Assembly (NCBI GenBank): GCA_040776985.1
Contig: JAXGZL010000002.1
Coordinates: 310,001 to 374,000, forward strand
Direction: 5' to 3'
Source: UBA6115 sp040776985
GTDB taxonomy: Bacteria > Bacillota > Clostridia > Christensenellales > Aristaeellaceae
DNA: 64,000 bases
A program made the translations under genes and the position numbers. The notes under the pieces were generated by a model. The model had not been told where the DNA came from and made no database searches. It saw only the letters and a list, made by a program, of their open reading frames with translations. This document shows positions 50,642-60,018 of this stretch, piece by piece (the first letter of the stretch is position 1; each line of letters begins with the position of its first letter).

Positions 50642-53535
50642 CAGCGGGCCATGCCCTGGGTCACATCCCAGCCTGCCAGGATGGCGTTCTGGTGGGAGAC
50701 CGCGTAGGGTCCGGTCAGGGCAGCCTCGGCGATTTCACGGGGGAAATGGACACAGAGATGCCCGGTCAGGTCGTTGCCGGAGGTGTAGTCCACCTCGTGG
50801 CCGTGGCTGTGGGTGGAGCCCATGTACACCCGGCCGTCGCTGAAGATCACCCACACGGGGCGGGGTGTCCAGTTGTTGACCCCCATAATGCTGTTCATGA
50901 TGGCGGTGTCTTCCTTGGTGGGGGTGTCGCCGTCCCCGTGCTTGCCAAAGCTGAAGAAGCGGAAGTTGTAATGCTTGCCGGTGGCAAAGTCATAGATCAC
51001 CGCGTTGCGCACGCGCTGGGCGTGGGCACGCACCTCGGTATACCAGTTGGCAAAGCGTACCTCGCTGGCCTTGGGCGGCTGGAAGTTGGACCCGGTGCCC
51101 TGGCTGGGCGCCTGGGTGGGGGCGGGGGTGGGCACAGGCTGCACCACGCCGCCAGCGGGAATGGCATTGGCCGCGTTCAGTTTGGCCAGGGTCAGCTTGC
51201 CCGCGATGCCGTCCATTTCCAGGCTGTTCTTCTGCTGGAAGGCCTGGAGGGCCGTGAAGGTGCGGGGGCCAAAGATGCCGTCCGCGGCGCCGGTCATATA
51301 GTTCAGAGCGATCAGACGCTGCTGCATGGCCGTCACCTCAGGCCCGGCGGCGCCCAGCTTCAGGCTGGTGAGCGCAGTGCCCGGGGCGGGGGTGGGGGTG
51401 GCTGCGGGGGCATTGCCGATGGCGCCCGCCGCGTACAGAGCCGTCAGGGTTTGCTGGCCCGCGATGCCGTCCGCGGCCAGGTTGTTGGCTTTCTGGAAGT
51501 TGGACAGCGCCCTGGCGGTCTGGGTGCCAAAGATGCCGTCTGCGTTGCCGGTCAGATAGTTCAGGATGATGAGCCTGGACTGCATGGCCTGCACCGCTTC
51601 CCCGGTCATGCCCATCTTAAGCAGGGAGGGGGCAGGGGTGGGGATGGGGCCAATGGGCTGTGCCGTGGCGCCGTTGCCCACCGCATAGTCGCTGTACAGC
51701 ACCTTCTGGGTGGCAAAGTCAGCGATGCCGTTGACCGTCAGGCCATTGACCCGCTGGAACTGCCGCAGGGCGGCGATGTCATCGCTGTTGTAGATGCCGT
51801 CTGGCGTGATGCTGTAATAGCCCAGGGCCACCAGGCGCTCCTGCAGGCGGGTCACCACCTGCCCTCTGGCGCCGGAGCGGATTTCCACCACGTTGTCGGC
51901 GGTCATTTCCGTGCTGCCGGGCTGGACAGGGGCGGGAGTTGCCAGATAGGTCTTCAGCGCCAGGATGGTGAAGTTGTCCACCTTGCCGGTCACCTTGATG
52001 CTGTGGGCCTTCTGGAAGGCGCGCACCGCGGTGGCAGTGGACTTGGTGTATTCATAGCCGATGGCCCCGTCATAGTGCCCCAGGGCGGTCAGGGCCTGAT
52101 GCAGCGCAAAAACGGCGTCGCCATAGTCCCCCTGCTGCATGGGATAGCCGTCAATGGGGGGCAGGGTTTTGACGGAAACCAGCTTGTTTTTGCTGTTGCG
52201 CACCCTTTGCTCATACACCAGGCGCTGCAGTTCCGGCAGGGCCACACCGGTGGCCCGCAGGCCGTTTCTGGTCTGGAAGGCCTTCAGCGCGGCCAGGGTG
52301 CCCGCGCCAAACTTGCCGTCCACAGAGCCGCTGTAAAAGCCCAGCTCTGACATGGCCTGCTGCAGGGCGCGCACCTTGGTGCCTTCAGCGCCCACGGTCA
52401 GGGCCTCATAGTTCACCTTGGCGCTGGGGTTCTCAGGCAGCGGTTTGCCGCTCAGATAGCGTTCAGGAATATTGACATATTCGGTCATCACATAGCCGGT
52501 GAAGGTGCGGTAGGTGACCTTCTGGAACTTGCCCTCGTCTGACACCACCTCAATGGTGGCCCCCTGCGGGATGGTGGTGTAGCGCATGGAGGTCAGGGAG
52601 GCGCCCTTTCTGAGGTTCACCGCCGCGGAGGTGGTGGTCTGGTAGGGATAGCTGGCTTCCCCTTCGTCCGGGTCTGTGGAGGGCACAAACTCGGGGGAGG
52701 GGGTGAGGGTGGGCGCGGGGGCCTGGGTGACCTCCGGCTCCGGCAGGGGGAAGAGTTTGGCGTGGGTGTCCTTCCCCACGATGCCGTCCGCCTTCATCTT
52801 GTTTTCCTTCTGGAAGGCGCGCACAGCCGCCTGGGTGAGGGAGCCGTACTTGCCGTCCACCACACCCTTGTACAGGTTCAGTTCCTTCAGCCGGCGCTGC
52901 AGGGCCTCCACCGCATCCCCCCGGTCGTTGGGGCGGATGGTGAGGCCTTCAACCAATGGCAGGGTTTTCACCCTGACCTTGTTGCCCCGGCTGTTCCTGG
53001 GCGTGCCTTCAAAGAGCAACTGCTGGCTGACCGGGTCGGCCTGGCCGTTGACCGGCAGCTTGTTGGCCTTCTGAAATTCGCGCACTGCCTGGGCGGTGCC
53101 GCTGCCAAACTTGCTGTCGATGTTGCCGCTGTAAAAGCCCAGTTCCTTGAGGGCCATTTGCAGGGCCTTCACATGGGCGTCAGAGGCGCCGGTGGACAGG
53201 TTGGTGTACTTGGCGCTGACCTTGGCATCAGCGGGCTTGGGGGTGGGCAGGCTGCCCAGCTCCTCTTCGCTGAGGAAGGAGGAGACGATATAGCCTTTTT
53301 TGCCCTGGTATTCCACGGCCTTGTAGTTGCCCTGCGTTCCTGTCACCTTCACGGCTTCGCCCGTTTGCACCACATCCAGGATGGTGGCGCTGGAGGAGGG
53401 TTTGGCCCGAAGCCGCACTGAAGCGGTGGCGTAACTCACGTAAGGGTAGTTTACCGCAGCGAAAACCACCCCCTGCGCCGCCAGAACCACCGACAGGATT
53501 AAACAGAATATGCGATGCTTGGCAAAGCGTGTCAT
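50641..53535 (-). CDS. Secreted cell-wall protein: SH3 domains, seven peptidoglycan-binding repeats, C-terminal unknown domain
   Basis: A 964-residue protein from ATG 53535 behind GGAGG, with signal peptide (TRFAKHRIFCLILSVVLAAQ). Layout: SH3-type domain at about 30-85, two PG_binding_1 repeats, a Pro/Thr linker, a second SH3-type domain, five more PG_binding_1 repeats, another Pro/Thr linker, and a C-terminal domain of about 135 residues with HGDGDTPTKEDTAIMNSIMG and HSHGHEVDYTSGNDLTGHLC. That final domain, ending in GHLCVHFPRE, is seen in clostridial wall proteins; its His and Cys residues suggest an enzyme, but the reaction is not established. First gene of the cmk operon. Confidence 0.9.
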   Translation of the reverse strand: MTRFAKHRIFCLILSVVLAAQGVVFAAVNYPYVSYATASVRLRAKPSSSATILDVVQTGEAVKVTGTQGNYKAVEYQGKKGYIVSSFLSEEELGSLPTPKPADAKVSAKYTNLSTGASDAHVKALQMALKELGFYSGNIDSKFGSGTAQAVREFQKANKLPVNGQADPVSQQLLFEGTPRNSRGNKVRVKTLPLVEGLTIRPNDRGDAVEALQRRLKELNLYKGVVDGKYGSLTQAAVRAFQKENKMKADGIVGKDTHAKLFPLPEPEVTQAPAPTLTPSPEFVPSTDPDEGEASYPYQTTTSAAVNLRKGASLTSMRYTTIPQGATIEVVSDEGKFQKVTYRTFTGYVMTEYVNIPERYLSGKPLPENPSAKVNYEALTVGAEGTKVRALQQAMSELGFYSGSVDGKFGAGTLAALKAFQTRNGLRATGVALPELQRLVYEQRVRNSKNKLVSVKTLPPIDGYPMQQGDYGDAVFALHQALTALGHYDGAIGYEYTKSTATAVRAFQKAHSIKVTGKVDNFTILALKTYLATPAPVQPGSTEMTADNVVEIRSGARGQVVTRLQERLVALGYYSITPDGIYNSDDIAALRQFQRVNGLTVNGIADFATQKVLYSDYAVGNGATAQPIGPIPTPAPSLLKMGMTGEAVQAMQSRLIILNYLTGNADGIFGTQTARALSNFQKANNLAADGIAGQQTLTALYAAGAIGNAPAATPTPAPGTALTSLKLGAAGPEVTAMQQRLIALNYMTGAADGIFGPRTFTALQAFQQKNSLEMDGIAGKLTLAKLNAANAIPAGGVVQPVPTPAPTQAPSQGTGSNFQPPKASEVRFANWYTEVRAHAQRVRNAVIYDFATGKHYNFRFFSFGKHGDGDTPTKEDTAIMNSIMGVNNWTPRPVWVIFSDGRVYMGSTHSHGHEVDYTSGNDLTGHLCVHFPREIAEAALTGPYAVSHQNAILAGWDVTQGMAR

Positions 53536-53569
53536 GAGCACCTCCGTCAAATGCCTTATAATGGTTGAT

Positions 53570-53598
53570 ATTTTAAAGTAATCACCAGAAAATGTCAA
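53570..53598 (-). promoter_or_regulatory. Candidate promoter of the wall-protein/cmk operon
   Basis: On the minus strand: -35 TTGACA, 17-bp spacer, -10 TAAAAT, about 35 bases before the ATG. Confidence 0.7.
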
Positions 53599-53634
53599 GA
53601 AAATATTACAGAATCATGAAAAAATATCATCCGC

Positions 53635-55407
53635 TCAAAGAATGATGTTATCCCTGCTGATTCTGAGGGTGTAGGGCGCGTCATCCAGCGCCCCGCCAAA
53701 CACGTCCAGGCCATTCAGGCTGCCCCGGTGAATCACCAGGGTATCTGCCCCTTCATAGGCTAATTCAAAGCTGCCCCGGCGCAGGACAGGCCTGTCCTTT
53801 CGCAGCTGGAAGGCCTCCTTGTAAATGGCCATGGTGCGGGCGTCCTCCCGGCCCCAGGGGAAGGTGCCCCGGCAGAAGGGGTCCGCCGCGCCCTCAAGCC
53901 CCGCTTCATCCCCGTAATAAAGGCTGGGCATGCCGGGCATGGCGACGATCAGCGCCATCAGCTTCCTCAGGCGGCTGATGGCCAGGTCCCGCAGCTGATC
54001 GGGCAGCTGGTGCCCGCCCCGGTCCTTGTGGGGCAGATGGGCGTAGTCCTGTTTTACCAGCAGGTTCAATATCCGGGCCCGGTCATGGCTGCCCACCAGA
54101 TTCATGGTGGCGTAGAAGAAGGGCACAGGGTAGTTCTCCTGCAGGGAGCGGACGATGCGCACCACCTGCTCGGCGTTGATCTCATGGGTGAAAAAGCGGA
54201 TCAGCGCCTCCCTGAGGGGGTAGTTCATCACGCTGTCCAGGGTGTCCCCCAGCACATAGCTGCGCATCTGCCCGTAGGCCACCTTGTTGCTGGCGTCTTC
54301 CCAGACCTCGCCCAGGATGGCGGCGTCTTCCTTTTCCGCCTTGACGGCAAATCGCAGGTCCTCCAGGAAGGTCATGGGCAGTTCATCCGCCACATCCAGC
54401 CGCCAGCCGGTGGCGCCCGCCTTCAGCCAGTGCCTGGCCACGCCCTCCGGCCCCATGATAAAGGCGCGGAAGCGGGCGTTGTTCTTGTCCACCTCAGGCA
54501 GGGTGTGGATGCCCCACCAGCAGGCGTATTTGTCCGGATAATCGCTGAAATGATACCAGGGATAATAGGGGGAATCCTTGCTCTGATAGGCGCCCACCGT
54601 GTCGTAGCGGCCATAGCGGTTGAAGTAGATGCTGTCCTCCCCCGTATGGCTGAACACCCCGTCCAGCATCACCCGGATGCCAAGGCTTTCCGCCTCATGG
54701 CACAGCCGGGTCAGCGCCTGCTCGTCCCCCAGCAGGGGGTCAATCTGGCAGTAGTCCCCGGTGTCATAGCGGTGGTTGGTGCGGGCTTTGAAAATGGGGT
54801 TCAGGTACAGGATGGTGATGCCCAGCTCCTTCAGGTAGGGGAGCTTTTGCCGGATACCGTCCAGGTCGCCGCCAAAAAAGTCGGTGGCGGTGTTGTCCCC
54901 GTTGCGGGGGTCCGCGTTCACCAGGGGCAGGTCATCCCAGTTTTTGTGCAGGACGATGTCCTTACGGTCGCTTTTTGGCATTTTGCTGCGGTGGAAGCGG
55001 TCCGGGAAGATCTGGTACATGATGCCCTCATGCAGGTATTTGGGGGGTGAGAAGGCTGGGTCATACACCGTGATCTGGTAGCCTGGGGGCGGGTCCTGAT
55101 AGACGGCGCCCACGCCGCCCAGCCTGTCCCTGGCGTTGCCATAGTACAGCCGGTGGCCCCGCAAATCCTCCAGGCGAAAGTCGTACCACCACAGGCAGGG
55201 GCTGTCCGGCGCGGTAACCTCAGCCTCATACACGCCAAGGCCCTTGTCCTCCATTTTGATCAGGGTCTCCCCGCCGTTCCACAGGCGCAGGGTGACATGG
55301 GAGGCGCCGCCGCGCACATACAGGCGCAGCAGGATATTTTGGCCAACGGGAACAGCGCCGCCAGGGGAACGGCAGTCCAAAGAACGGGAATCATGAAACA
55401 TTTCCAT
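53635..55407 (-). CDS. GH13 alpha-glucan hydrolase (neopullulanase/cyclomaltodextrinase-like)
   Basis: A 590-residue enzyme, apparently cytoplasmic because no signal peptide is seen. Residues 1-120 look like the CBM34-type N-domain (LLRLYVRGGASHVTLRLWNG) of the neopullulanase group. The GH13 regions are all present: DGVFSHTGED (I), GWRLDVADE with the nucleophile Asp (II), ILGEVWED with the acid/base Glu (III), NLVGSHDRAR with the third Asp (IV). It should hydrolyse maltodextrins, cyclodextrins or pullulan. Start ATG 55407; TTG 55410 directly precedes it and is less likely. Last gene of comEB-LCP-folT-nth-GH13. Confidence 0.93.
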   Translation of the reverse strand: MEMFHDSRSLDCRSPGGAVPVGQNILLRLYVRGGASHVTLRLWNGGETLIKMEDKGLGVYEAEVTAPDSPCLWWYDFRLEDLRGHRLYYGNARDRLGGVGAVYQDPPPGYQITVYDPAFSPPKYLHEGIMYQIFPDRFHRSKMPKSDRKDIVLHKNWDDLPLVNADPRNGDNTATDFFGGDLDGIRQKLPYLKELGITILYLNPIFKARTNHRYDTGDYCQIDPLLGDEQALTRLCHEAESLGIRVMLDGVFSHTGEDSIYFNRYGRYDTVGAYQSKDSPYYPWYHFSDYPDKYACWWGIHTLPEVDKNNARFRAFIMGPEGVARHWLKAGATGWRLDVADELPMTFLEDLRFAVKAEKEDAAILGEVWEDASNKVAYGQMRSYVLGDTLDSVMNYPLREALIRFFTHEINAEQVVRIVRSLQENYPVPFFYATMNLVGSHDRARILNLLVKQDYAHLPHKDRGGHQLPDQLRDLAISRLRKLMALIVAMPGMPSLYYGDEAGLEGAADPFCRGTFPWGREDARTMAIYKEAFQLRKDRPVLRRGSFELAYEGADTLVIHRGSLNGLDVFGGALDDAPYTLRISRDNIIL

Positions 55408-55469
55408 CAAAAAAGCATCCTTATCAATCAGGCGTCAAAAAGAAAAGACCTTTTTGGCGCCTGGGTATT

Positions 55470-56102
55470 TCAGGGTTTGATCTGGGGGTTTTGACACAGG
55501 GGGAACAGGGCGCAGCTCCCGCAGGCGGGGTTCCTGGCCTTGCATACCCGGCGGCCATGGAAGATCAGCCAGTGATGGGCCTTGTTCCACAGCTCCCTGG
55601 GGATGGCCTTCATCAGCTGCTGCTCTGTTTTTTCCACCGTGGTGGCGCGCGCCAGCCCCAGGCGGTTGGAAACCCGGAACACATGGGTGTCCACCGCCAT
55701 GGCGGGCACGCCAAAGGCATTGGCCAGCACCACATTGGCGGTTTTGCGCCCCACGCCCTTCAGGCTGGTCAATTCCTCCAGGGTGTTTGGCACCTGGCCA
55801 TGAAAGCGGGCCACGATGTCCCTTGCCGCCAGCACCAGGTTGGTGGCCTTGGACTTGAACCCGCAGGAGCGCACGTAGGGGAGCAGGATCTCCGGCGTGG
55901 TGGCCGCCAGCGCCTCCACGGTGGGGAAATCCCTGAAAACCGCTGGGGTTACCTTGTTGACCTGCACGTCCGTGGACTGGGCAGACAGCATGGTAGCCAC
56001 CAGCGTTTCGTAAGGGTTTGTGAAGTTGAGTTCCGGCTGGGCATCCGGGTACAGCGCTTCCAGCCCGGCCAGAATGGCGGTGATATCAGCCTTTTTTCTC
56101 AT
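55470..56102 (-). CDS. nth: Endonuclease III
   Basis: A 210-residue DNA glycosylase/AP lyase removing oxidised pyrimidines. The HhH motif with catalytic lysine reads LKGVGRKTANVVLANAF, followed by the Asp in AVDTHVFRVSNRLGL. The 4Fe-4S cluster ligands follow the C-x6-C-x2-C-x5-C rule (CKARNPACGSCALFPLC). Full length. Its start overlaps the end of folT by four bases. Confidence 0.97.
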   Translation of the reverse strand: MRKKADITAILAGLEALYPDAQPELNFTNPYETLVATMLSAQSTDVQVNKVTPAVFRDFPTVEALAATTPEILLPYVRSCGFKSKATNLVLAARDIVARFHGQVPNTLEELTSLKGVGRKTANVVLANAFGVPAMAVDTHVFRVSNRLGLARATTVEKTEQQLMKAIPRELWNKAHHWLIFHGRRVCKARNPACGSCALFPLCQNPQIKP

Positions 56103-56623
56103 GCCTTGGTATAGCGCTCAAAGACGCCGCGGTACTCAAGGAGCTTATAGAGGGTGAAGACCTTGATGGGGAAGGTGATGACATTCAGCAGGAAGCGCAT
56201 GGGGGTGAACACGTGGTACATCAGCCACAGGGCCAGGGTGTTGAGCCCCATCTGCACAAAGACCGAGATGATCAACTGACAGATGATGGCCTGCATCAGC
56301 AAGGGCTTTTTCCCGGTTCTGACCGGGTGAAGGGCCATCCCGAAAATTGCGCCCTCCAGGGCGGCCAGCCCCACGAAGATGAAGGAGAAGCCGGTGCCCA
56401 GGTTGCTGAGGATGTCGGCCACCACGCTGACCGCGATGGCCGGGACGACCCCAAAGAGCATGCCTGCCATGGCAATGGGAAGGTAGCCGAAGTGCAGCTT
56501 GAAAAAGCCGCTGTTGATGCCCAGGAAGCGTTCAAGGATGAAGGAAACGGCAGCCAGCAGGGCCAGGATGGCCATGTTCTGCGTGTTGAAGACGAAGCGG
56601 CTGCGATGCGTCCTGTCGGACAT
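56099..56623 (-). CDS. folT: Folate ECF transporter S component
   Basis: A 174-residue membrane protein with five to six helices. It resembles FolT: GINSGFFKLHFGYLPIAMAG, GMLFGVVPAIAVSVVADIL, GALEGAIFG-type region (AALEGAIFGMAL) and the C-terminal NVITFPIKVFTLYKLL. It would bind folate and work with a shared energising module (EcfA1A2T) that is not in this window. Start ATG 56623 lies nine bases after AAGGA; ATG 56632 lies directly against it and is unlikely. Confidence 0.88.
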   Translation of the reverse strand: MSDRTHRSRFVFNTQNMAILALLAAVSFILERFLGINSGFFKLHFGYLPIAMAGMLFGVVPAIAVSVVADILSNLGTGFSFIFVGLAALEGAIFGMALHPVRTGKKPLLMQAIICQLIISVFVQMGLNTLALWLMYHVFTPMRFLLNVITFPIKVFTLYKLLEYRGVFERYTKA

Positions 56624-56648
56624 GGGAGTCATTCCTTTCTTAAATTAA

Positions 56649-57707
56649 TCAGGGATCCTCGGTGACGAGGAAGGTTTCCGGGAACATGAAGTCATGCAAT
56701 TGCGCCCGGTTCGCCTCAAAGTCCATCAGCTGACCGGCGCTTTTCGCGTACTCAAAGGGACCGTACGTGCCGTCAAAGGGCAGCCGGCACTGCTCCACCT
56801 CGCTGTGGCGCAGGGCATAGGCCACCCGCAGGGCGTCCAGCACATCGCTCATGGTGATGTTGGTGGCGGAGCGCTTTTTCTCCTCCCCCTGGGCCGGGCC
56901 GTTGACCCGGAAGATGTTGTTGTTGCGGATGCCGGGGTAGGAGTAGCCCCGGTCAAAGGGCTCCTCCCAGATTTTCAGGATGTTCTTGAGCAGGTTTTGC
57001 GCCTGCGTCATGTCATAGTCGCTGATCTTGCCGGCGATGTTGGCAAGCACGGTGCGCGCCCGGTAGGTGCGCCCGATGTCCTGGACATCGCTGTCGTTTG
57101 AGGCCCTTGTGCGCCGGATGCGCATGTAGATGACGGCGGCAAAGCCGTTGAGGTGATAGGTGCCGGGGCCGGCCAGCACCGGTTGGGTGCTGTCGACCGG
57201 CACCGACCAGTGCTTCATGTAGTGGATCTCACTGGAGGTGAGGGCCACGTCCACGCCGCCCACGGCGTCCACAATCTCCATGATATGGCGCCAGTCCATC
57301 ATAATATACTTTTCAATGTGCAGGCCAAAGTGTCGGTTCAGGCTGTCCAGCAGGCCCTGGATGCCATACTCCCGGATGATGCGGTTGACCCGGCCGGGGT
57401 TGCCGTCAGGGCGGATCACCAGCATGTCGCGGATGAAGGAGGTGACCATGACCCGGCCGGTTTTTTCGTCCAGGGTCAGCAGCACCAGGCCGTCGTTATA
57501 GCCCAGGTTGTCCATGTTGTTCTGCCATTTGTCCATGCTGATCAGCAGGAAGTGGCGCACGCCAAGGGGCGTTGGGGGGATGTCCTGGTCCTCCAGGGGC
57601 TTGATGCGGTCAAGCAGGTATTGGCGTTCGTTGAGGTTGGAAGCAAGCCCGGTGGAAAGGCCGGAAAGAATCACCAGGGAAAGGAAAATGCACAGCAGTT
57701 TCTTCAT
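56649..57707 (-). CDS. LytR-CpsA-Psr (LCP) family protein
   Basis: A 352-residue secreted or membrane-bound protein with a signal-type N-terminus (MKKLLCIFLSLVILS). The LCP core is visible: VMVTSFIRDMLVIRPDGN, GRVNRIIREYGIQGLLDSLN, VDAVGGVDVALT and RIRRTRASNDSDVQDIGRTY, where Arg and Asp bind polyprenyl-pyrophosphate. LCP enzymes attach glycopolymers to peptidoglycan or proteins. The outer domain is normal length. It overlaps comEB by four bases, and folT follows after about 25 bases. Confidence 0.92.
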   Translation of the reverse strand: MKKLLCIFLSLVILSGLSTGLASNLNERQYLLDRIKPLEDQDIPPTPLGVRHFLLISMDKWQNNMDNLGYNDGLVLLTLDEKTGRVMVTSFIRDMLVIRPDGNPGRVNRIIREYGIQGLLDSLNRHFGLHIEKYIMMDWRHIMEIVDAVGGVDVALTSSEIHYMKHWSVPVDSTQPVLAGPGTYHLNGFAAVIYMRIRRTRASNDSDVQDIGRTYRARTVLANIAGKISDYDMTQAQNLLKNILKIWEEPFDRGYSYPGIRNNNIFRVNGPAQGEEKKRSATNITMSDVLDALRVAYALRHSEVEQCRLPFDGTYGPFEYAKSAGQLMDFEANRAQLHDFMFPETFLVTEDP

Positions 57708-58162
57708 GCTTCATCCTCTTGATAGCGTTCGAGCAGCACGCCGGTTTCCCGGAAGAAGGTGAGGGCGAAATCATCCGGATAGCCCTCTCTATATACTACC
57801 CGCCTGATGCCGGAATTGACGATGATTTTTGCGCAGACCGAGCAGGGCTGATGGGTGCAGTACAGGGTGGCGTCCTGGATGGAGACCCCCAGCTTGGCCG
57901 CCTGGATGATGGCGTTTTGCTCCGCGTGGATGGCGTAGCAGATCTCCGCCCGGGTGCCGGAGGGAATGCCCAGTTTGCGCCTTAGGCACTCGCCCCGCTC
58001 CTTGCAGGTTTTCATGCCCGCGGGGGCGCCGTTGTAGCCGGTGGTGATGACCCGTTTGTCCCGGACGATGACAGCGCCGATGGCCCTGCAATCGTTAAAA
58101 CAACTGGACCATGATGATACCAGTTGCGCCATCTCCATAAAGCGATGATCCCATTTATCCAA
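57704..58162 (-). CDS. comEB: dCMP deaminase family protein (ComEB-like)
   Basis: A 152-residue zinc-dependent deaminase converting dCMP to dUMP. Zinc ligands are in CYAIHAEQNAI and CTHQPCSVCAKI; an extra Cys-rich region CKERGECLRRKLG is typical of the family. The start is TTG 58162, with AGGAGG eight bases upstream. The earlier in-frame TTG at 58216 lies inside the -35 of the promoter and cannot be used. First gene of the operon. Confidence 0.92.
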   Translation of the reverse strand: MDKWDHRFMEMAQLVSSWSSCFNDCRAIGAVIVRDKRVITTGYNGAPAGMKTCKERGECLRRKLGIPSGTRAEICYAIHAEQNAIIQAAKLGVSIQDATLYCTHQPCSVCAKIIVNSGIRRVVYREGYPDDFALTFFRETGVLLERYQEDEA

Positions 58163-58187
58163 ATGCGTAGCCTCCTGATTGGGTGGA

Positions 58188-58216
58188 AGTATACTGCCTT
58201 GGGGCAGCAGTGTCAA
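58188..58216 (-). promoter_or_regulatory. Candidate promoter of the comEB operon
   Basis: On the minus strand: consensus -35 TTGACA, 17-bp spacer, -10 TATACT. The leader to the TTG start would be about 20 bases. Confidence 0.8.
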
Positions 58217-58228
58217 TGAAGGGAAGGC

Positions 58229-59884
58229 TTACCCCGCGCCCAGGAGGGCGAGGTTCACCTGGTGGCGCAGGTTGAGCAGAAGCCTTTGGTCCCCCGGGTA
58301 TTCCTTCAGGCTCAGCGGGCCTTTCAGATACTCTTTAATCAACGCCAGCACCTGATCCCGGCCGATTTTGGCCTCCAGTCCCCTCAGGGCCCGCAAATCC
58401 TGAATGGCATGCAAAAAGAGCATCATCCGGATGGACTCCTCCGGGATGCCGCCCTGGCCAGGATAGATCAGGAAGGCGTCCCCGGCGGGGGAGAGGCCGT
58501 CGCAGTCGGTGTTCATGTAGGGGTCAATGGGATAGCCTTCCACCTCTGCGGCGTAGTAGTTCAGCGCCCAGTGGCTGATGCCCTGGATGTCCATCACAAA
58601 CAGCTGGGTTCCCAGCACCCGGGCCCGGGAGCCAGGCATGGCGATGAGGCTATCCGCATAGCCGCCGCGGTAGTTGCCGTTGAGGCTGGCCCAGCGGCAG
58701 GGCGTCTGCACCCCGCTGAAGCGCTCCAGTTGGGAAAATCCGGGGGTGGGCACCAGGTTATTGATCTGATCAGGGATAAAGGCGGGATCCGGCATCGCGG
58801 CCAGCACCTTCACCCCGGAAAGCAGGGGGCCTGTGAGGGCCATCAGCTGCATAAACTGCTCCCGGTCCTCCTGGCTGGCGGCGTCTGTCAGGTGGAAAAA
58901 GCACTGGTCCAGGATGTCCAGGTAGGACAGCTCCTTGATCAGCGCGGGGATATAGGCGGCCAGGAAGGCCTGATAAGCCGGATCCAGGGCGTCTGTTTCC
59001 GGGCCGAAGAGGCGGGTGTAGGCCCCCTCCTGAACCCCCATGATGATGGGGGCCCGGTAGCCGCCCTGTGGGCTGTAGAATGGAGCCATCTCAAAGTAGC
59101 GGACGCCCTCATGCCGGCAAAGGCTGACGAAGTCCCGCAGCTTGGAAAAGCGGAAGTTATAGCCCAGGGGCGTGACAAACACGTCCACCAGCTGGGTGAC
59201 CGGGCGCTCCCTGCCGTCCCGGCTGTGGGCGGGCGGGGTGTGGATGGGGGTGAAGACCATGTTCATGCCCCGTTTGGCAGCCAGATGGATGAAACTGCGC
59301 AGCACCCGGATATGCTCGATGGAAAACATGGGCTGGTGATAGGTAGCAGCCAGGCTGTCCACATGCAGCCAGCGGGAATAGATGACCTTCTGCTCCGGCA
59401 GCCTGGCGTTAAGCAGATTTAGGGTGATTTCTGCCGTGGCCAGCTCCTGGCCTGCCTGGCTCAGGATGCTGATGGCCATGGGATAGTCCCCTGCCTGGGC
59501 GGCGGGGCCCGGCTCGATATCCACCCATAAGGCGCTCCAGAAGCCGGGATACAGGCAGATATGATCGGTGTCCGCCAGGTCCTGAAGCAAATCCGGGTAA
59601 ACCCCGGGGGTGTCCCTTAGATAGGCGCCCGGGTCGTCCTCATATTTTGGAAAGCGGACAGGTACCCCGGTCACCTGGCGCACCCGGAAGGGCAGCTGGC
59701 AGTCAAAGGCTATCCGCACCCGGGGCAGTTCCCCCTGCCAGGGGCTGGTCAGGGCATAGGCCAGCTGGAAGGAGAACACCTCGCCCATCAGCAGGCTGGC
59801 GGGGCAGTCTGCCGGGTAGGGTTCAGGCGCTTCATCATGGAAGACCTTGGTCAGCGCGCTGACCAGCTTGAGCTCAACTTTCAT
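58229..59884 (-). CDS. DUF4091 glycoside-hydrolase-like protein
   Basis: A 551-residue protein without a signal peptide. The central part (about 150-440) looks like the TIM-barrel of GH123-type proteins (YSRWLHVDSLAATYHQPMFS; HEGVRYFEMAPFYSPQGGYR). The C-terminal part has the DUF4091 pattern GISHWALNYY, GDAFLIYPGQGG and MMLFLHAIQDLRALRGLEAK. It is probably a glycosidase-like enzyme acting on an unknown amino-sugar or glycan. Start ATG 59884 is preferred; GTG 59896 is possible. It follows its own promoter and lies 67 bases before the comEB start. Confidence 0.85.
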   Translation of the reverse strand: MKVELKLVSALTKVFHDEAPEPYPADCPASLLMGEVFSFQLAYALTSPWQGELPRVRIAFDCQLPFRVRQVTGVPVRFPKYEDDPGAYLRDTPGVYPDLLQDLADTDHICLYPGFWSALWVDIEPGPAAQAGDYPMAISILSQAGQELATAEITLNLLNARLPEQKVIYSRWLHVDSLAATYHQPMFSIEHIRVLRSFIHLAAKRGMNMVFTPIHTPPAHSRDGRERPVTQLVDVFVTPLGYNFRFSKLRDFVSLCRHEGVRYFEMAPFYSPQGGYRAPIIMGVQEGAYTRLFGPETDALDPAYQAFLAAYIPALIKELSYLDILDQCFFHLTDAASQEDREQFMQLMALTGPLLSGVKVLAAMPDPAFIPDQINNLVPTPGFSQLERFSGVQTPCRWASLNGNYRGGYADSLIAMPGSRARVLGTQLFVMDIQGISHWALNYYAAEVEGYPIDPYMNTDCDGLSPAGDAFLIYPGQGGIPEESIRMMLFLHAIQDLRALRGLEAKIGRDQVLALIKEYLKGPLSLKEYPGDQRLLLNLRHQVNLALLGAG

Positions 59885-59917
59885 CAGCCCTCTCACCTAC
59901 TTCCTTGGAATGAGCCT

Positions 59918-59947
59918 ATTTTACCATAGACCAGGGGCCTTGACCAA
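59918..59947 (-). promoter_or_regulatory. Candidate promoter of the DUF4091 gene
   Basis: On the minus strand: -35 TTGGTC, 18-bp spacer, -10 TAAAAT. Confidence 0.5.
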
Positions 59948-60018
59948 TCAGTAATCCTGAATCAAAGCAACAATGAATATTCCAATTTTCATAATATTAT
60001 CAGGTCAAAGTAAAATTA

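Noticed and set aside
58163..58216. TTG at 58216 as comEB start
   Set aside because: It falls inside the consensus -35 box of the operon promoter.
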